Assembly (NCBI RefSeq): GCF_014334735.1
Contig: NZ_CP060587.1
Coordinates: forward strand, 2,232,001 to 2,296,000
Reading direction: 5' to 3'
Source: Aeromicrobium senzhongii
GTDB taxonomy: Bacteria; Actinomycetota; Actinomycetes; Propionibacteriales; Nocardioidaceae
DNA: 64,000 bases
Shown: one piece after another, positions 53,057 through 61,573 of the stretch
Layout: the number at the start of each line of letters is the position of its first letter
How positions within the stretch are numbered: position 1 is the stretch's first letter
Translations under genes and position numbers: made by a program
The notes under the pieces: model-generated
Told to the model about the DNA's origin: nothing
Seen by the model: only the letters and a program-made list of their open reading frames with translations
Databases searched by the model: none

Positions 53057-53537
53057 GATGCACTCCGATCGGTAGAGGTCGCATCGACGAGCCGATCACT
53101 TGACTGTACGCCCGCGTCCGGGCGACGCCAACAGATAAGTGGCCCGCTCCACGGTCCGATACCGGGGCCGATCCGGCTTACATTCCGGGCTCGAACACCA
53201 CGTTCGTCCAGCCAGACTCGCGGGGGTCGAACGTGGCATAGGCGTCGCTCGCGGGGTGATCGCCTCGGGCGCGCGCTCCCGCTCGGACTGCTCGGCCGGC
53301 CCGTGCGTCGGCTCGGCGGACGGACCATGTTTGGGCACCGCGAGTGAAGGCCTACAGCGTGGATGACGCGATCGACACCGATGCTCTTCTGAGCCTGACG
53401 CCCACGCGCCCGGGACCAGGTGTTCACTATCACATCAGCCCCACTGTTGCCTCGATTCGGGCCCGGCGAAGGCCCCCCCGCGGATACGCTCACTTGACTC
53501 GGCTACGAGTGCAGATCATCGAAAGGTAGGTACGTCC
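53057..53537. other. Intergenic region before the envelope operon
   Basis: About 480 bases carry no convincing gene. Short open frames here lack ribosome sites and have codon use unlike their neighbours. Two CACTTGACT stretches (around 53097 and 53491) could be -35 regions. The second lies about 45 bases before the OmpA-like gene and is the best guess for the operon promoter, but no good -10 follows. Confidence 0.5.
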
Positions 53538-54845
53538 GTGTTGGCGAACCTCGCGGAGAACTTGTCCGCCAGCTCTGACAGGGCGTTGCTTCTCGGCCTC
53601 ACTGCTGTCGTGTTCGGCTTCGCCGCCTTCAAGGCGTATCGCGGTTACCAGTTGTACGGGACTCTCACCTTCGTCAGCGCCGTGACGAAGTGGACCGCGG
53701 TGGTCTCGGCGCTTCTCCTGGTCCTTCAGGTGCAGCAGGCGAGCCGGCCGTACACGCCGCCGCCGTCAAACGAGTTCGCCATCGTCCTGGGCCACACCCA
53801 GAACTCACCGCGACCGACGCTCGGTCGGGATACCTCCGAGCTCATCGAAGAAAGCCTTCTTCTGCATAAGGGCGAGACCGCCGAGGACATCCTGAGTTCC
53901 ATAGCGTTCGTCTCCGCCGCCGCTCCCCCGACGGTGCTGTCCGTCGACGCGAAGGCGCTGGCCCTGAAGAGCATCGGCACCAACGCCACACGCGCGAAGC
54001 GCGACGTCCGCGACAACGCGCGTGCACTCGAGACGTTCCTCGAGACACAGAAGCCCGCCAGCAACGGCGCCGACTACCTCGGGGCTGTCATCGAGGCTTC
54101 CCGCAACCTCAGCAGCGGCGCGACCATCACCGTGATCGGCTCCGGCCTGTCGGACAGCGGGGACCTCGACTTCGCCAATGACAACCTGCTCACCTCTGCC
54201 AAGAAGCGCGAGGCGAAGGTCGAGCAACTCGCCGAGAAGTACGGTCGCGACTACCTGAGCGGGTACTCGCTGCACTTCGTTGGACTCGGCGACACCACGA
54301 AGCCTCAGGAGCGCCTGTCGCCGAAGCAGAAGGACATCGTCCGGGGCCTGTACAAAGACGTCGCCACCGCTCTCGGCGGACGCGTCCATGTCAGCACGCG
54401 CACTCAGAGTTCGACCGCCGTCGACACCGCCTTCACGGTCAGCACGACCGATACCGGGTGTGGCAACGTCGACTTCACGCTGGGCGAAGGCAAGCTCGAG
54501 TTCGTCAGCGACCAGGCGGACTTCACCAGCCCCACGAAGGCCAAGAAGGCGCTCAGGAAGGTGGTCACGGTGTACCAGGACGACCCCGCACGAGTGCGCC
54601 AGATCACCGTGGACGGCTACATCTATCTGACGTCGACGCAGCGCAAGCTCGCCGGCGCGAAGGACGCTCCGCTGTCCAGAGAGCGGGCCATCGCTGTCAA
54701 GAAGCTGTTGGTCCGCGAGGGCGTCCCCGCAAACCTGATCCGCGCTTCGGGCAAGGGCGCCGGCCCTCACAACAACGCTGATAAGCCCGGCCTCGACCGC
54801 ATGGTCAAGATCAAGATCGCCCGCACCGAAAACCCGGATTGCTGA
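53538..54845 (+). CDS. Membrane protein with OmpA/MotB-like C-terminal domain
   Basis: This 435-residue protein starts at a GTG with GAAAGGTAGG upstream. Two membrane helices (about 17-35 and 50-66) are followed by a VWA-like middle region containing NEFAIVLGHTQNSPRP and ATITVIGSGLSDSGDLDF. The C-terminal 130 residues form an OmpA-like fold (VDFTLGEGKLEFVSDQADFT, later SRERAIAVKKLLVREGVPANLI). Such domains bind peptidoglycan. It heads a four-gene operon and would anchor the complex to the cell wall, as ZorB or MotB do. There is no MotB-type plug motif that I can identify. Confidence 0.75.
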   Translation: MLANLAENLSASSDRALLLGLTAVVFGFAAFKAYRGYQLYGTLTFVSAVTKWTAVVSALLLVLQVQQASRPYTPPPSNEFAIVLGHTQNSPRPTLGRDTSELIEESLLLHKGETAEDILSSIAFVSAAAPPTVLSVDAKALALKSIGTNATRAKRDVRDNARALETFLETQKPASNGADYLGAVIEASRNLSSGATITVIGSGLSDSGDLDFANDNLLTSAKKREAKVEQLAEKYGRDYLSGYSLHFVGLGDTTKPQERLSPKQKDIVRGLYKDVATALGGRVHVSTRTQSSTAVDTAFTVSTTDTGCGNVDFTLGEGKLEFVSDQADFTSPTKAKKALRKVVTVYQDDPARVRQITVDGYIYLTSTQRKLAGAKDAPLSRERAIAVKKLLVREGVPANLIRASGKGAGPHNNADKPGLDRMVKIKIARTENPDC

Positions 54846-54864
54846 CGGGCCAGGAGGAGTATTC

Positions 54865-55287
54865 ATGTCAAGGTCGAACGTGCTCACCGATGCTGTGATC
54901 CGCAAGCGGTTGCGCCGCATTGGCAAGAGGTGCGCCAAGGACGTCAAGAAGAAAGTGCGCCGAGGTGAGCTGAGCGCCGAGTCGCTTGAGCTGCACCTTC
55001 CGATCATGGGCACCGAGTATGAGCATCTTCGGGCCGAGATCCGCAGCGCGCTGGACGGCTCGCTGACCGATCAGCGGCACGAGCGTGCGAAGCTCGCGGG
55101 ACAGATCGAGAACGAGCTGAACACGCTCGGCAACGATGCGCACCGTCTGCAGCAGTCGTTCCAGACGCTGCAGAAGCTGGCGCTCGAGGCCGAGCTGGCG
55201 GATGTCGACATGCCGGCCGAGAACAAGATCACGATCGAGCCGCTGCGGAAGCGGTTCAAGGACGCGGAAAACAGGAGCGACGCATGA
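54865..55287 (+). CDS. Small helical protein of the envelope operon
   Basis: This 140-residue, highly charged protein is predicted to be almost all helix. Coiled-coil stretches are visible around LAGQIENELNTLGNDAHRLQ and LQKLALEAELADVDMP. It has no membrane helix and no known domain that I recognise. It starts nineteen bases after the OmpA-like gene with GGAGGAG before the ATG, and its stop overlaps the next start by four bases (ATGA). It probably bridges the membrane proteins or binds the coiled-coil tail of the next protein (inference). Confidence 0.7.
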   Translation: MSRSNVLTDAVIRKRLRRIGKRCAKDVKKKVRRGELSAESLELHLPIMGTEYEHLRAEIRSALDGSLTDQRHERAKLAGQIENELNTLGNDAHRLQQSFQTLQKLALEAELADVDMPAENKITIEPLRKRFKDAENRSDA

Positions 55288-56447
55288 CACCGGTCGAACC
55301 CCGTACTGATCAGGAGAGCGCCGAGGCGGCGCAGCCTGCTACCCAGACCAAGGCTTCGTCCTCCAGGACCGCCGAAATGCCGTTCTTCGCGCCAGTTGCA
55401 ATCCTCGTTGCGTGTGCCGCGCTCAGCATCGCTGACCTGGCGTTCTTGAACGACGTCATCGGTCAGGTCCTCGATCTCGAGCAGCGCCCTTCGATCATCA
55501 TTTCGGGGGCACTCGGCCTCGCCGGACTCCTGTTCATGATTCACCTCGGTTACAGCGAGGCGGAAGCACACCATCCGCCAGGCAAGGCCAGCAAAGTCGT
55601 CCACATCGGGATCTGGATCGCCCTGGGCGTGGCCATCTCCGCTGCTCGACTCTTCTCCGGGAAGATCCTCGAGCTCGGCAGTGAAGACGGAGTCATCCAG
55701 ATGATCGGGCTAGAGGTCCGGCAGCAGGACGTCGTGTTCGCACCGATCATGCTGCTGATGTACCTCATCGCTGGCCTCGGGGCGCGGGACGCCACCAAGT
55801 CCATCTTCCTCAACACCGGGTTCCACAAGTTCAGGGAGTCACGCGCCGACAAGAAGCGAGCCGAAGAAGTCCACAAGCAGCGAGCGATGGACAAGCAGCG
55901 TGAGCGCATCGCGACCGTCCAGGAGGAGCGCGAGGCGAAGCGTCGCGAGATGGTCGCCAAGCAGGCAGAGCGCAAGACAGCCAAGTCCGCCGACGCAGAG
56001 CGCCAGCAGGAGTTGAAGCGCGAACGCGAGGCCGCTGTCCATCAGGAGAAGTTGGAGACGCTTAAGAAGCGCGAGGAGCTCGAGCGCGAGCGTCTCGAAC
56101 TGCAGAAGCAGAACGTCAGCACCGAGCAGCGTGCCCTCGAGATTCAGAAGGAGCGCGCTGAGAAGCGTCGCGTCTACCACAACGCTCAGCAGAGTTACCT
56201 TCAGTTGAAGTCGGGTTTCCAAGCCCGGACGCAGCTGATCACCGAGCAGATCGCATTGATCGAAAAGCTGGACGCGGAGATCGCTGCCGTGAATTCCACG
56301 CTGGCCAACACAGTGAAGATCATCGACGAGTCGGAGAACTCTGCTCAGAACGCCGCCGCGCTGAAGATCCACGCGAAGACGAAGGAACCCGTCGCCCAGC
56401 TGAAGACGGTCATCGCGAACTTCAACGCCGAGCGGTCGCACGACTGA
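55284..56447 (+). CDS. Four-TM protein with long coiled-coil tail (ZorA-like layout)
   Basis: This 387-residue protein has four membrane helices (about 34-55, 69-90, 104-123 and 145-161) followed by some 180 residues of continuous coiled coil rich in Glu, Arg, Lys and Gln. A short globular tail ends the protein. A channel-like membrane part with a long cytoplasmic coil is the layout of ZorA, the MotA-like stator of Zorya. I see no convincing MotA/ExbB signature, so this is similarity of architecture, not sequence. It overlaps its neighbour upstream by four bases, and the nuclease gene follows five bases later. Confidence 0.7.
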   Translation: MTPVEPRTDQESAEAAQPATQTKASSSRTAEMPFFAPVAILVACAALSIADLAFLNDVIGQVLDLEQRPSIIISGALGLAGLLFMIHLGYSEAEAHHPPGKASKVVHIGIWIALGVAISAARLFSGKILELGSEDGVIQMIGLEVRQQDVVFAPIMLLMYLIAGLGARDATKSIFLNTGFHKFRESRADKKRAEEVHKQRAMDKQRERIATVQEEREAKRREMVAKQAERKTAKSADAERQQELKREREAAVHQEKLETLKKREELERERLELQKQNVSTEQRALEIQKERAEKRRVYHNAQQSYLQLKSGFQARTQLITEQIALIEKLDAEIAAVNSTLANTVKIIDESENSAQNAAALKIHAKTKEPVAQLKTVIANFNAERSHD

Positions 56448-56452
56448 CACCG

Positions 56453-57172
56453 GTGAGACAACGACGCCAGACATACCAGCGGACGACCTACGTCCCCGGC
56501 ACGTCCCGGCCGCCCGTGCTCTTTTGGGCGGTCGGGGCAGTACTGGCTCTGGGTGCCGTCGCGGGAGCGGTCCTGGTGTTTGCGGACGAGGATCAGGCTG
56601 AGTCTCCCCGACCCGTTGCGGCCTCATCCCCCGCCACTTCGCCCCCCACCAGCGCGCCGATCACAACCGCCTCTGTCGTTCCCCCGCGGACAGTCCCGAC
56701 ACCCACACCCACTCCCACGCAGAGCAAGGCACCGACACCGACGCGACCGCCCGTCGACCTCGGTAAGCCGTACGAGGTTCTCTCCGTCACCGACGGCGAC
56801 ACGATCCGAGTGCTCTATGGCGGAGTGAGTGAGCCGGTTCGGTTCATCGGGATCGACACACCCGAGACGAGGAATCCGAACACTCCGGTCGAGTGCTTCG
56901 GCCCCGAAGCGTCTGACTTCGCCTCCCGCATGCTTGAGGGGAAGCGGGTGTTCCTCGTTCGAGACGGTGCGCAAGACGACCGGGACCAGTACGGCCGGCT
57001 GATGCGGTTCGTGTTCACGGCTGATGGCACGAACGTCAACGCGTTGCTCGTTCGCAAGGGATACGCCACGTTCGAGGATCGCTTCCCGATCCGGCGCGCT
57101 TTCCGTGATGAGCTGGCGCGAGCCGAAGCCAGTGCCCGGGCGAACGACCGCGGCCTCTGGGCCGCCTGCTGA
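56453..57172 (+). CDS. Membrane-anchored staphylococcal-type nuclease
   Basis: This 239-residue protein has one N-terminal membrane helix (about 22-44), a Pro/Thr/Ser-rich linker (50-100) and an SNase domain (105-239). All catalytic residues are present: DGDT (114-117), Arg130 in VRFIGIDTPE, Asp135, Glu138 and Arg182 in DQYGR. The nuclease should lie outside the membrane, where it would cut DNA as it enters or leaves the cell wall. The GTG is five bases after the coiled-coil gene, so it is part of the same operon. A role as effector of the envelope complex is inferred. Confidence 0.85.
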   Translation: MRQRRQTYQRTTYVPGTSRPPVLFWAVGAVLALGAVAGAVLVFADEDQAESPRPVAASSPATSPPTSAPITTASVVPPRTVPTPTPTPTQSKAPTPTRPPVDLGKPYEVLSVTDGDTIRVLYGGVSEPVRFIGIDTPETRNPNTPVECFGPEASDFASRMLEGKRVFLVRDGAQDDRDQYGRLMRFVFTADGTNVNALLVRKGYATFEDRFPIRRAFRDELARAEASARANDRGLWAAC

Positions 57173-57187
57173 GCGACAGACCACTTC

Positions 57188-57201
57188 CGCGCTTCGGCGC
57201 G
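57188..57201 (+). terminator. UUCG hairpin after the envelope operon
   Basis: A five-base stem CGCGC/GCGCG closes a TTCG tetraloop 16 bases past the nuclease stop. The short stem and lack of a T-run keep confidence low. Confidence 0.35.
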
Positions 57202-57293
57202 TCCACGGTCGGCAGACTCCGGACGGTCCCGCAGCCTGAGCGAGTCTCGCGTGGGACACCCCATGGCGCGCCCGGGACCGGCATGCTTGCGCC

Positions 57294-58967
57294 ATGACGA
57301 ATCTGCACGACAACCGCTATGTCGCGTTGGCCCGCCTGGTTCGCCGCTATGGACGCTCCGACCTGCTGTCCGGAACCCAGCTCGACGAGTTCGACATCGA
57401 CGACGAGACGCCGCTCGGCGACGCCGAGCGCGCGCAGGCGTTCGCGGACGACCTGGAGAAGATGGGGCCGACCTTCATCAAGCTCGGCCAGCTGCTCTCG
57501 ACGCGGTTCGACCTGCTGCCGGCGTCGTACACGACCGCGCTGGAGCGGCTGCAGGACGAGGTCGAGCCGATCGACTTCGACACCGTGCGTGAGGTCGTCG
57601 AGACCGAGCTCGGCGCCACGCTCAAGGAGCGGTTCAGCGACTTCGACGTCAAGCCCCTCGCCGCGGCGTCGCTCGGCCAGGTCCACCGCGCGGTCCTGCG
57701 CAACGGGCGCGAGGTCGTCGTGAAGGTGCAGCGACCTCACGTTCGCGAGCTCGTGCGCGAGGACATGAAGGTGCTGGGTCGCCTGGCGCGCCTGGCCGAC
57801 CGCCGGACCGAAATCGGGCGCAGCTTCGGCTTCGGTCAGCTGCTCGACCAGTTCCGCCGCTCGCTGGCCGGCGAGCTGGACTACCGCCGCGAGGCCCGCA
57901 ACCTGGTCACCTTCGGCGAGCTGACCGCCCCGTACGACCTGCTCGTGGTGCCGCAGCCGGTCGAGCCGTACACGACCTCGAAGATCCTGACGATGGACTT
58001 CGTCGAGGGCCGCAAGGTCACCGACATCGGCCCACTGGGACTCACCGACGTCGACGCGCGCCCGATCGTCGAGCAGCTGTTCAGCGCCTACCTGCACATG
58101 ATCCTCGACGCCGGGGTGCTGCACGCCGACCCGCACCCGGGCAACCTGCTGCTCACCCCCGACGGACGTCTGGCCCTGCTCGACCTCGGCATGACGGCCT
58201 CGGTCCCCCCACGCATCCAGCACGACATCATCAAGCTGCTGCTGGCCATCAGCGACGGGGACGGCGAAGAGACCTCGTCGATCCTGGCCGCCATGGGCCA
58301 CCCGCTCGACTCGTTCGAGGCCGGCCCGTTCCGCAGCGACGTCGCCCACCTGGTCTCCGAGGCGATCGCCAGCGGCGCGGACGTCGCGGTCGGCGCCGTG
58401 CTGGTCGATCTCAGCCGGGTGTCCGGCGCGCACGGGCTGCGCCCGCCGGCCGAGATGTCGATGGTGGGCAAGGCGTTGCTGAACCTCGACCAGGCCACCT
58501 CACACCTGGATCCCGGCTTCTCGCCCACCGACGCCATCCGCGAGAACGCGACCGACATCTCGGCCGCCGGCCTGAAGATGTCGCCCGGCGGCATCGTGGC
58601 CGCCGCCATCGAGTCGAAGAACTTCGTGGAGCACCTGCCCGAGCGCGCGAACCGCATCATGGACTCGCTCGCCGACGGCGAGTTCCGGGTCAAGGTCGAC
58701 GCGATCGACGAGCAGCGACTCCACACCGTGATCCAGCGGGTCGCCAACCGCGTCACGCTCGGCATCATCATCGCGGCCACCATCTTGGGTGCCGCCCTGA
58801 TGATGCGCGTGCCGTCGAGCTGGACGGTGCTGGGCTACCCGGGCCTCGCGATGCTCTTCTTCCTGTTCGCCGTCTGCGGCGGCATCGCCATGGCGGCCTG
58901 GATCGTCATGACGGACCGCAAGGTCGCCCGCACGGACCGCACGGCCGGACCCCCGCGGCCGAGCTGA
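57294..58967 (+). CDS. ABC1/UbiB-family atypical kinase
   Basis: This 557-residue protein is an AarF/ADCK/UbiB-type kinase-like protein. It has the family KxGQ motif (GPTFIKLGQLLSTR, near residue 60), the alanine-rich nucleotide loop (AAASLGQVHRAVL), the catalytic segment GVLHADPHPGNLLL and the metal-binding LLDLGM. Two membrane helices lie at the C-terminus (about 485-505 and 512-535). Members support lipid or quinone metabolism through ATPase activity, and the exact target here is unknown. It has its own start 120 bases after the nuclease operon. Confidence 0.88.
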   Translation: MTNLHDNRYVALARLVRRYGRSDLLSGTQLDEFDIDDETPLGDAERAQAFADDLEKMGPTFIKLGQLLSTRFDLLPASYTTALERLQDEVEPIDFDTVREVVETELGATLKERFSDFDVKPLAAASLGQVHRAVLRNGREVVVKVQRPHVRELVREDMKVLGRLARLADRRTEIGRSFGFGQLLDQFRRSLAGELDYRREARNLVTFGELTAPYDLLVVPQPVEPYTTSKILTMDFVEGRKVTDIGPLGLTDVDARPIVEQLFSAYLHMILDAGVLHADPHPGNLLLTPDGRLALLDLGMTASVPPRIQHDIIKLLLAISDGDGEETSSILAAMGHPLDSFEAGPFRSDVAHLVSEAIASGADVAVGAVLVDLSRVSGAHGLRPPAEMSMVGKALLNLDQATSHLDPGFSPTDAIRENATDISAAGLKMSPGGIVAAAIESKNFVEHLPERANRIMDSLADGEFRVKVDAIDEQRLHTVIQRVANRVTLGIIIAATILGAALMMRVPSSWTVLGYPGLAMLFFLFAVCGGIAMAAWIVMTDRKVARTDRTAGPPRPS

Positions 58968-58999
58968 TCGCGCGGAGCGCGGGAACCTGATTGACTGGC

Positions 59000-59017
59000 C
59001 GTGAACAAACGTTCACG
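59000..59017. promoter_or_regulatory. TetR-type operator before the DHA2 efflux gene
   Basis: CGTGAAC (59000-59006), four bases, GTTCACG (59011-59017) form a perfect seven-base inverted repeat. It sits 22 bases before the chosen GTG and follows a TTGACT box (58991-58996). The coupled TetR gene at 61018 is the likely ligand-controlled repressor. Confidence 0.55.
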
Positions 59018-59038
59018 CCCCAGCCCCGAACGGATCCC

Positions 59039-61021
59039 GTGACTGTCTCGACGTCCTCCCCGACCACCACCGCCCAGCCGCCGGAAGCCCCGAGGCGCAG
59101 CGCCGCGCTCATCGTGGCGACCCTGTCGCTGTGCGGCATCGTCGTCTCGTTGCAGCAGACGCTCCTGCTGCCGCTGCTGCCGATGCTTCCCGACCTCCTG
59201 GACGCCTCGGCGGACAGCACCTCGTGGCTGGTGACCGCCACCCTCCTGACGGGCGCGATCGCCACCCCGACCGTGACGCGCCTGGCCGACATGTACGGCA
59301 AGCGCCGGATGATGGTCCTGACCCTGGCGATCTCGGTCCTCGGATCGATCCTCGGTGCCTTCAGCGAGGACCTGGTGCTGCTCATCGTCGCTCGGGCACT
59401 GCAGGGCGTCGGCATGGCGGTCGTCCCGGTCGGCATCGCGATCATGCGTGACGAGCTGCCGCGTGAACGCATCCCGCTCGGTGTGGCGCTCATGAGTGCC
59501 ACGCTCGCGATCGGCGCCGGCGTGGGACTCCCCCTGTCCGGCCTCATCTCCGAGCACCTGGACTGGCACGCGATCTTCTGGGCGACCGGCGCGGTCGGGA
59601 TCGTCCTGCTCATCGCGGCCATGGTGGTGCTGCCCGAGTCCCCCGTCCGCACCCGAGGCAGCTTCGACTTCCGCGGAGCCCTGCTGCTGTCGGCCGCCCT
59701 CACCGCCCTCATGCTGGCGCTCTCCAAGGGCTCGCACTGGGGCTGGGGCTCGCCGACGACGCTGGGTCTGGTCGCCGGCGGCGGCGTGCTGCTCGCGATC
59801 TGGGTCCCGGTCGAGCTGCGGACGCCGAGCCCCCTGGTCGACCTGCGCGTCTCCTCCCGACGTTCCGTCGTCCTGGTGAACTCCGCCTCCGTGCTCGTCG
59901 GGTTCGCGATGTTCGCCAACATGCTGCTCACGACCCAGCTGCTGCAGATGCCCGAGGCCAGCGGCTACGGGCTGGGACTCGGGATCCTCGAGACCGGTTG
60001 GTGGATGGTCCCCAACGCGGCCGCCTTTGGCCTCATGGCACCCGTCTCGGCCTGGCTCACGCGGCGCTTCGGGCCGCAGGTGACGGCGTTGTCCGGCGCG
60101 CTCCTCATGGGTGTCGCCTATGCCGCACGCGTGTTCCTCAGCGACGACCTCGCCCAGGTCGTGATCGGATCGGTCGCCGTCGGCGTCGGCACCGCGATGG
60201 TGTACGGCGCGTTGCCGACGATGATCATGCGCGCCGTGCCGGTCACCGAGACGGCTTCGGCCAACGGACTCAACGTGTTGCTGCGGTCGATCGGCACCAC
60301 GAGCGCCAGCGCCATCGTCGCCGCGGTCACCTCCGCGTCCGTCGTGACGATCGCCGGCGAGGAGGCGACGAGCGAAGGCGCGATCAGGCTGCTGTTCTGG
60401 CTCGCCGCGGCTGCGGCGCTGGTCGGCGCGGCCGTCCTCTTCCCGACCCTGGGGATGCAGGACTTCGCACCCGAGGCGGATCGTTCCGGGACCGCGACCT
60501 CCAGCCGTCCCAACTGCGTGGTGCACGGCAAGGTCGTCGACGCGAACGCCCGCCCCGTGCGCAACGCCGTCGTGACGGTCCTGACCATGGAGGGTGCGGC
60601 CGTCGACTGGGGCCATGCCGATTCGGACGGGCAGGTCGCGGTGGCCGTGCCCGGCCACGGTGACTACTTCATCGTGACGTCCGCCGATGGCTGGCAGCCG
60701 CGCTCGCGCATCGTCACCGTCGACGTGGAGACCGGATTGCCGCCCCTGGTGCTGCGCGATCGGCTCACCCTCGAGGGCACGATCACCGACGCGGACGGCG
60801 TCCCGATCGAGGGGGTGCTCGTGATCCTGACCCATCACGCGGGCGAGGTCGTGACCTCGACCCGCACCGACCACGAGGGGCGGTACGCGGTGCCACGGCC
60901 GCCGAACGGGCGCTACGTGCTCAGCGCCATCTGCGACACCGGAGCGACCGGCGCTCGCCCGGTCACCGTCTGGGAGGCCAACCGCACCGCGGACCTCACG
61001 TTGGGGACTCCCCTCGCATGA
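59039..61021 (+). CDS. DHA2-type MFS transporter with C-terminal carboxypeptidase-regulatory-like domains
   Basis: This 660-residue protein has about 14 membrane helices in its first 480 residues, typical of drug:H+ antiporter-2 pumps (LADMYGKRRMMVLTL is motif A, and VPVGIAIMRDELPRERI follows motif C). After the last helix two Ig-like carboxypeptidase-regulatory-like repeats follow (VHGKVVDANARPVRNAVVTV and GTITDADGVPIEGVLVIL). A longer frame from a TTG at 58991 was rejected because the operator lies on it. The next gene, a TetR, overlaps by four bases. It probably exports toxic compounds. Confidence 0.82.
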   Translation: MTVSTSSPTTTAQPPEAPRRSAALIVATLSLCGIVVSLQQTLLLPLLPMLPDLLDASADSTSWLVTATLLTGAIATPTVTRLADMYGKRRMMVLTLAISVLGSILGAFSEDLVLLIVARALQGVGMAVVPVGIAIMRDELPRERIPLGVALMSATLAIGAGVGLPLSGLISEHLDWHAIFWATGAVGIVLLIAAMVVLPESPVRTRGSFDFRGALLLSAALTALMLALSKGSHWGWGSPTTLGLVAGGGVLLAIWVPVELRTPSPLVDLRVSSRRSVVLVNSASVLVGFAMFANMLLTTQLLQMPEASGYGLGLGILETGWWMVPNAAAFGLMAPVSAWLTRRFGPQVTALSGALLMGVAYAARVFLSDDLAQVVIGSVAVGVGTAMVYGALPTMIMRAVPVTETASANGLNVLLRSIGTTSASAIVAAVTSASVVTIAGEEATSEGAIRLLFWLAAAAALVGAAVLFPTLGMQDFAPEADRSGTATSSRPNCVVHGKVVDANARPVRNAVVTVLTMEGAAVDWGHADSDGQVAVAVPGHGDYFIVTSADGWQPRSRIVTVDVETGLPPLVLRDRLTLEGTITDADGVPIEGVLVILTHHAGEVVTSTRTDHEGRYAVPRPPNGRYVLSAICDTGATGARPVTVWEANRTADLTLGTPLA

Positions 61022-61563
61022 CCGCTCCCACCGATCCGGCCGAGCTGAGGGCCGCGGTCTGGCGCGCGGCGGGCGACCTCTTCGCGCGCAAGGGCTTCGG
61101 CGAGGTGACGATCCGCGAGATCGCGGCGCTGGCCGGCACCTCTCCCTCGCTCGTCATGAAGGTGGCCGGCAGCAAGGAGCAGCTGTTCCACCGCACGGCG
61201 ACGATCGCCGCACCGGAGTTGCCGGACGTTCCCGTCTCCGCACTCGGGACGGCGCTCGTCGCCGAACTGGTCGACCGCCAGCGGCGCGGAGATCTGGAGC
61301 ACCTCGGCCGGGCCATCATGCTGCGCGTGAACGCCCCCGATCCCCAGTCCGTACGGACGCAGTTCCTGCACGGCTACGTCACGCCGCTCTCGGAGGTTCT
61401 CGACGGCCCACGACCGGAGCTGCGTGCCGAGCTCGCCGTCGCCGCCCTGATGGGCTTGGCGACGACCCTGCGGTTCTTCGAGTCACCCGTCCTGCTCGCC
61501 GAGCTCGACGCCGTCGAGGCCGTCTACGGTCCGGTCGTCCAACGCCTTCTCGACGGCGCGTAG
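61018..61563 (+). CDS. TetR-family transcriptional regulator
   Basis: This 181-residue regulator has a TetR helix-turn-helix (ARKGFGEVTIREIAALAGTSPSLVMKVAGSKEQLF, residues about 22-56). The usual Y-H-F motif at the end of the HTH is changed to KVAGSKEQLF. The C-terminal ligand domain is short. The ATG overlaps the stop of the efflux pump, so it is produced with the pump it presumably represses through 59000-59017. Confidence 0.85.
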   Translation: MTAPTDPAELRAAVWRAAGDLFARKGFGEVTIREIAALAGTSPSLVMKVAGSKEQLFHRTATIAAPELPDVPVSALGTALVAELVDRQRRGDLEHLGRAIMLRVNAPDPQSVRTQFLHGYVTPLSEVLDGPRPELRAELAVAALMGLATTLRFFESPVLLAELDAVEAVYGPVVQRLLDGA

Positions 61564-61573
61564 CCCTCCGTCG

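Noticed and set aside
53344-53529. 61-codon frame before the envelope operon
   Set aside because: It has no ribosome site, no recognisable fold and atypical codon use. It is more likely leader or promoter DNA.
53538-57172. Direct assignment of the envelope operon as Zorya
   Set aside because: No clear MotA/ExbB signature and no ZorC/ZorD or ZorE homologue was found. Only the architecture is similar.
58991-59038. TTG start extending the DHA2 pump by 16 codons
   Set aside because: This stretch holds the -35-like TTGACT and the perfect TetR-type palindrome, so it is more likely promoter than coding.
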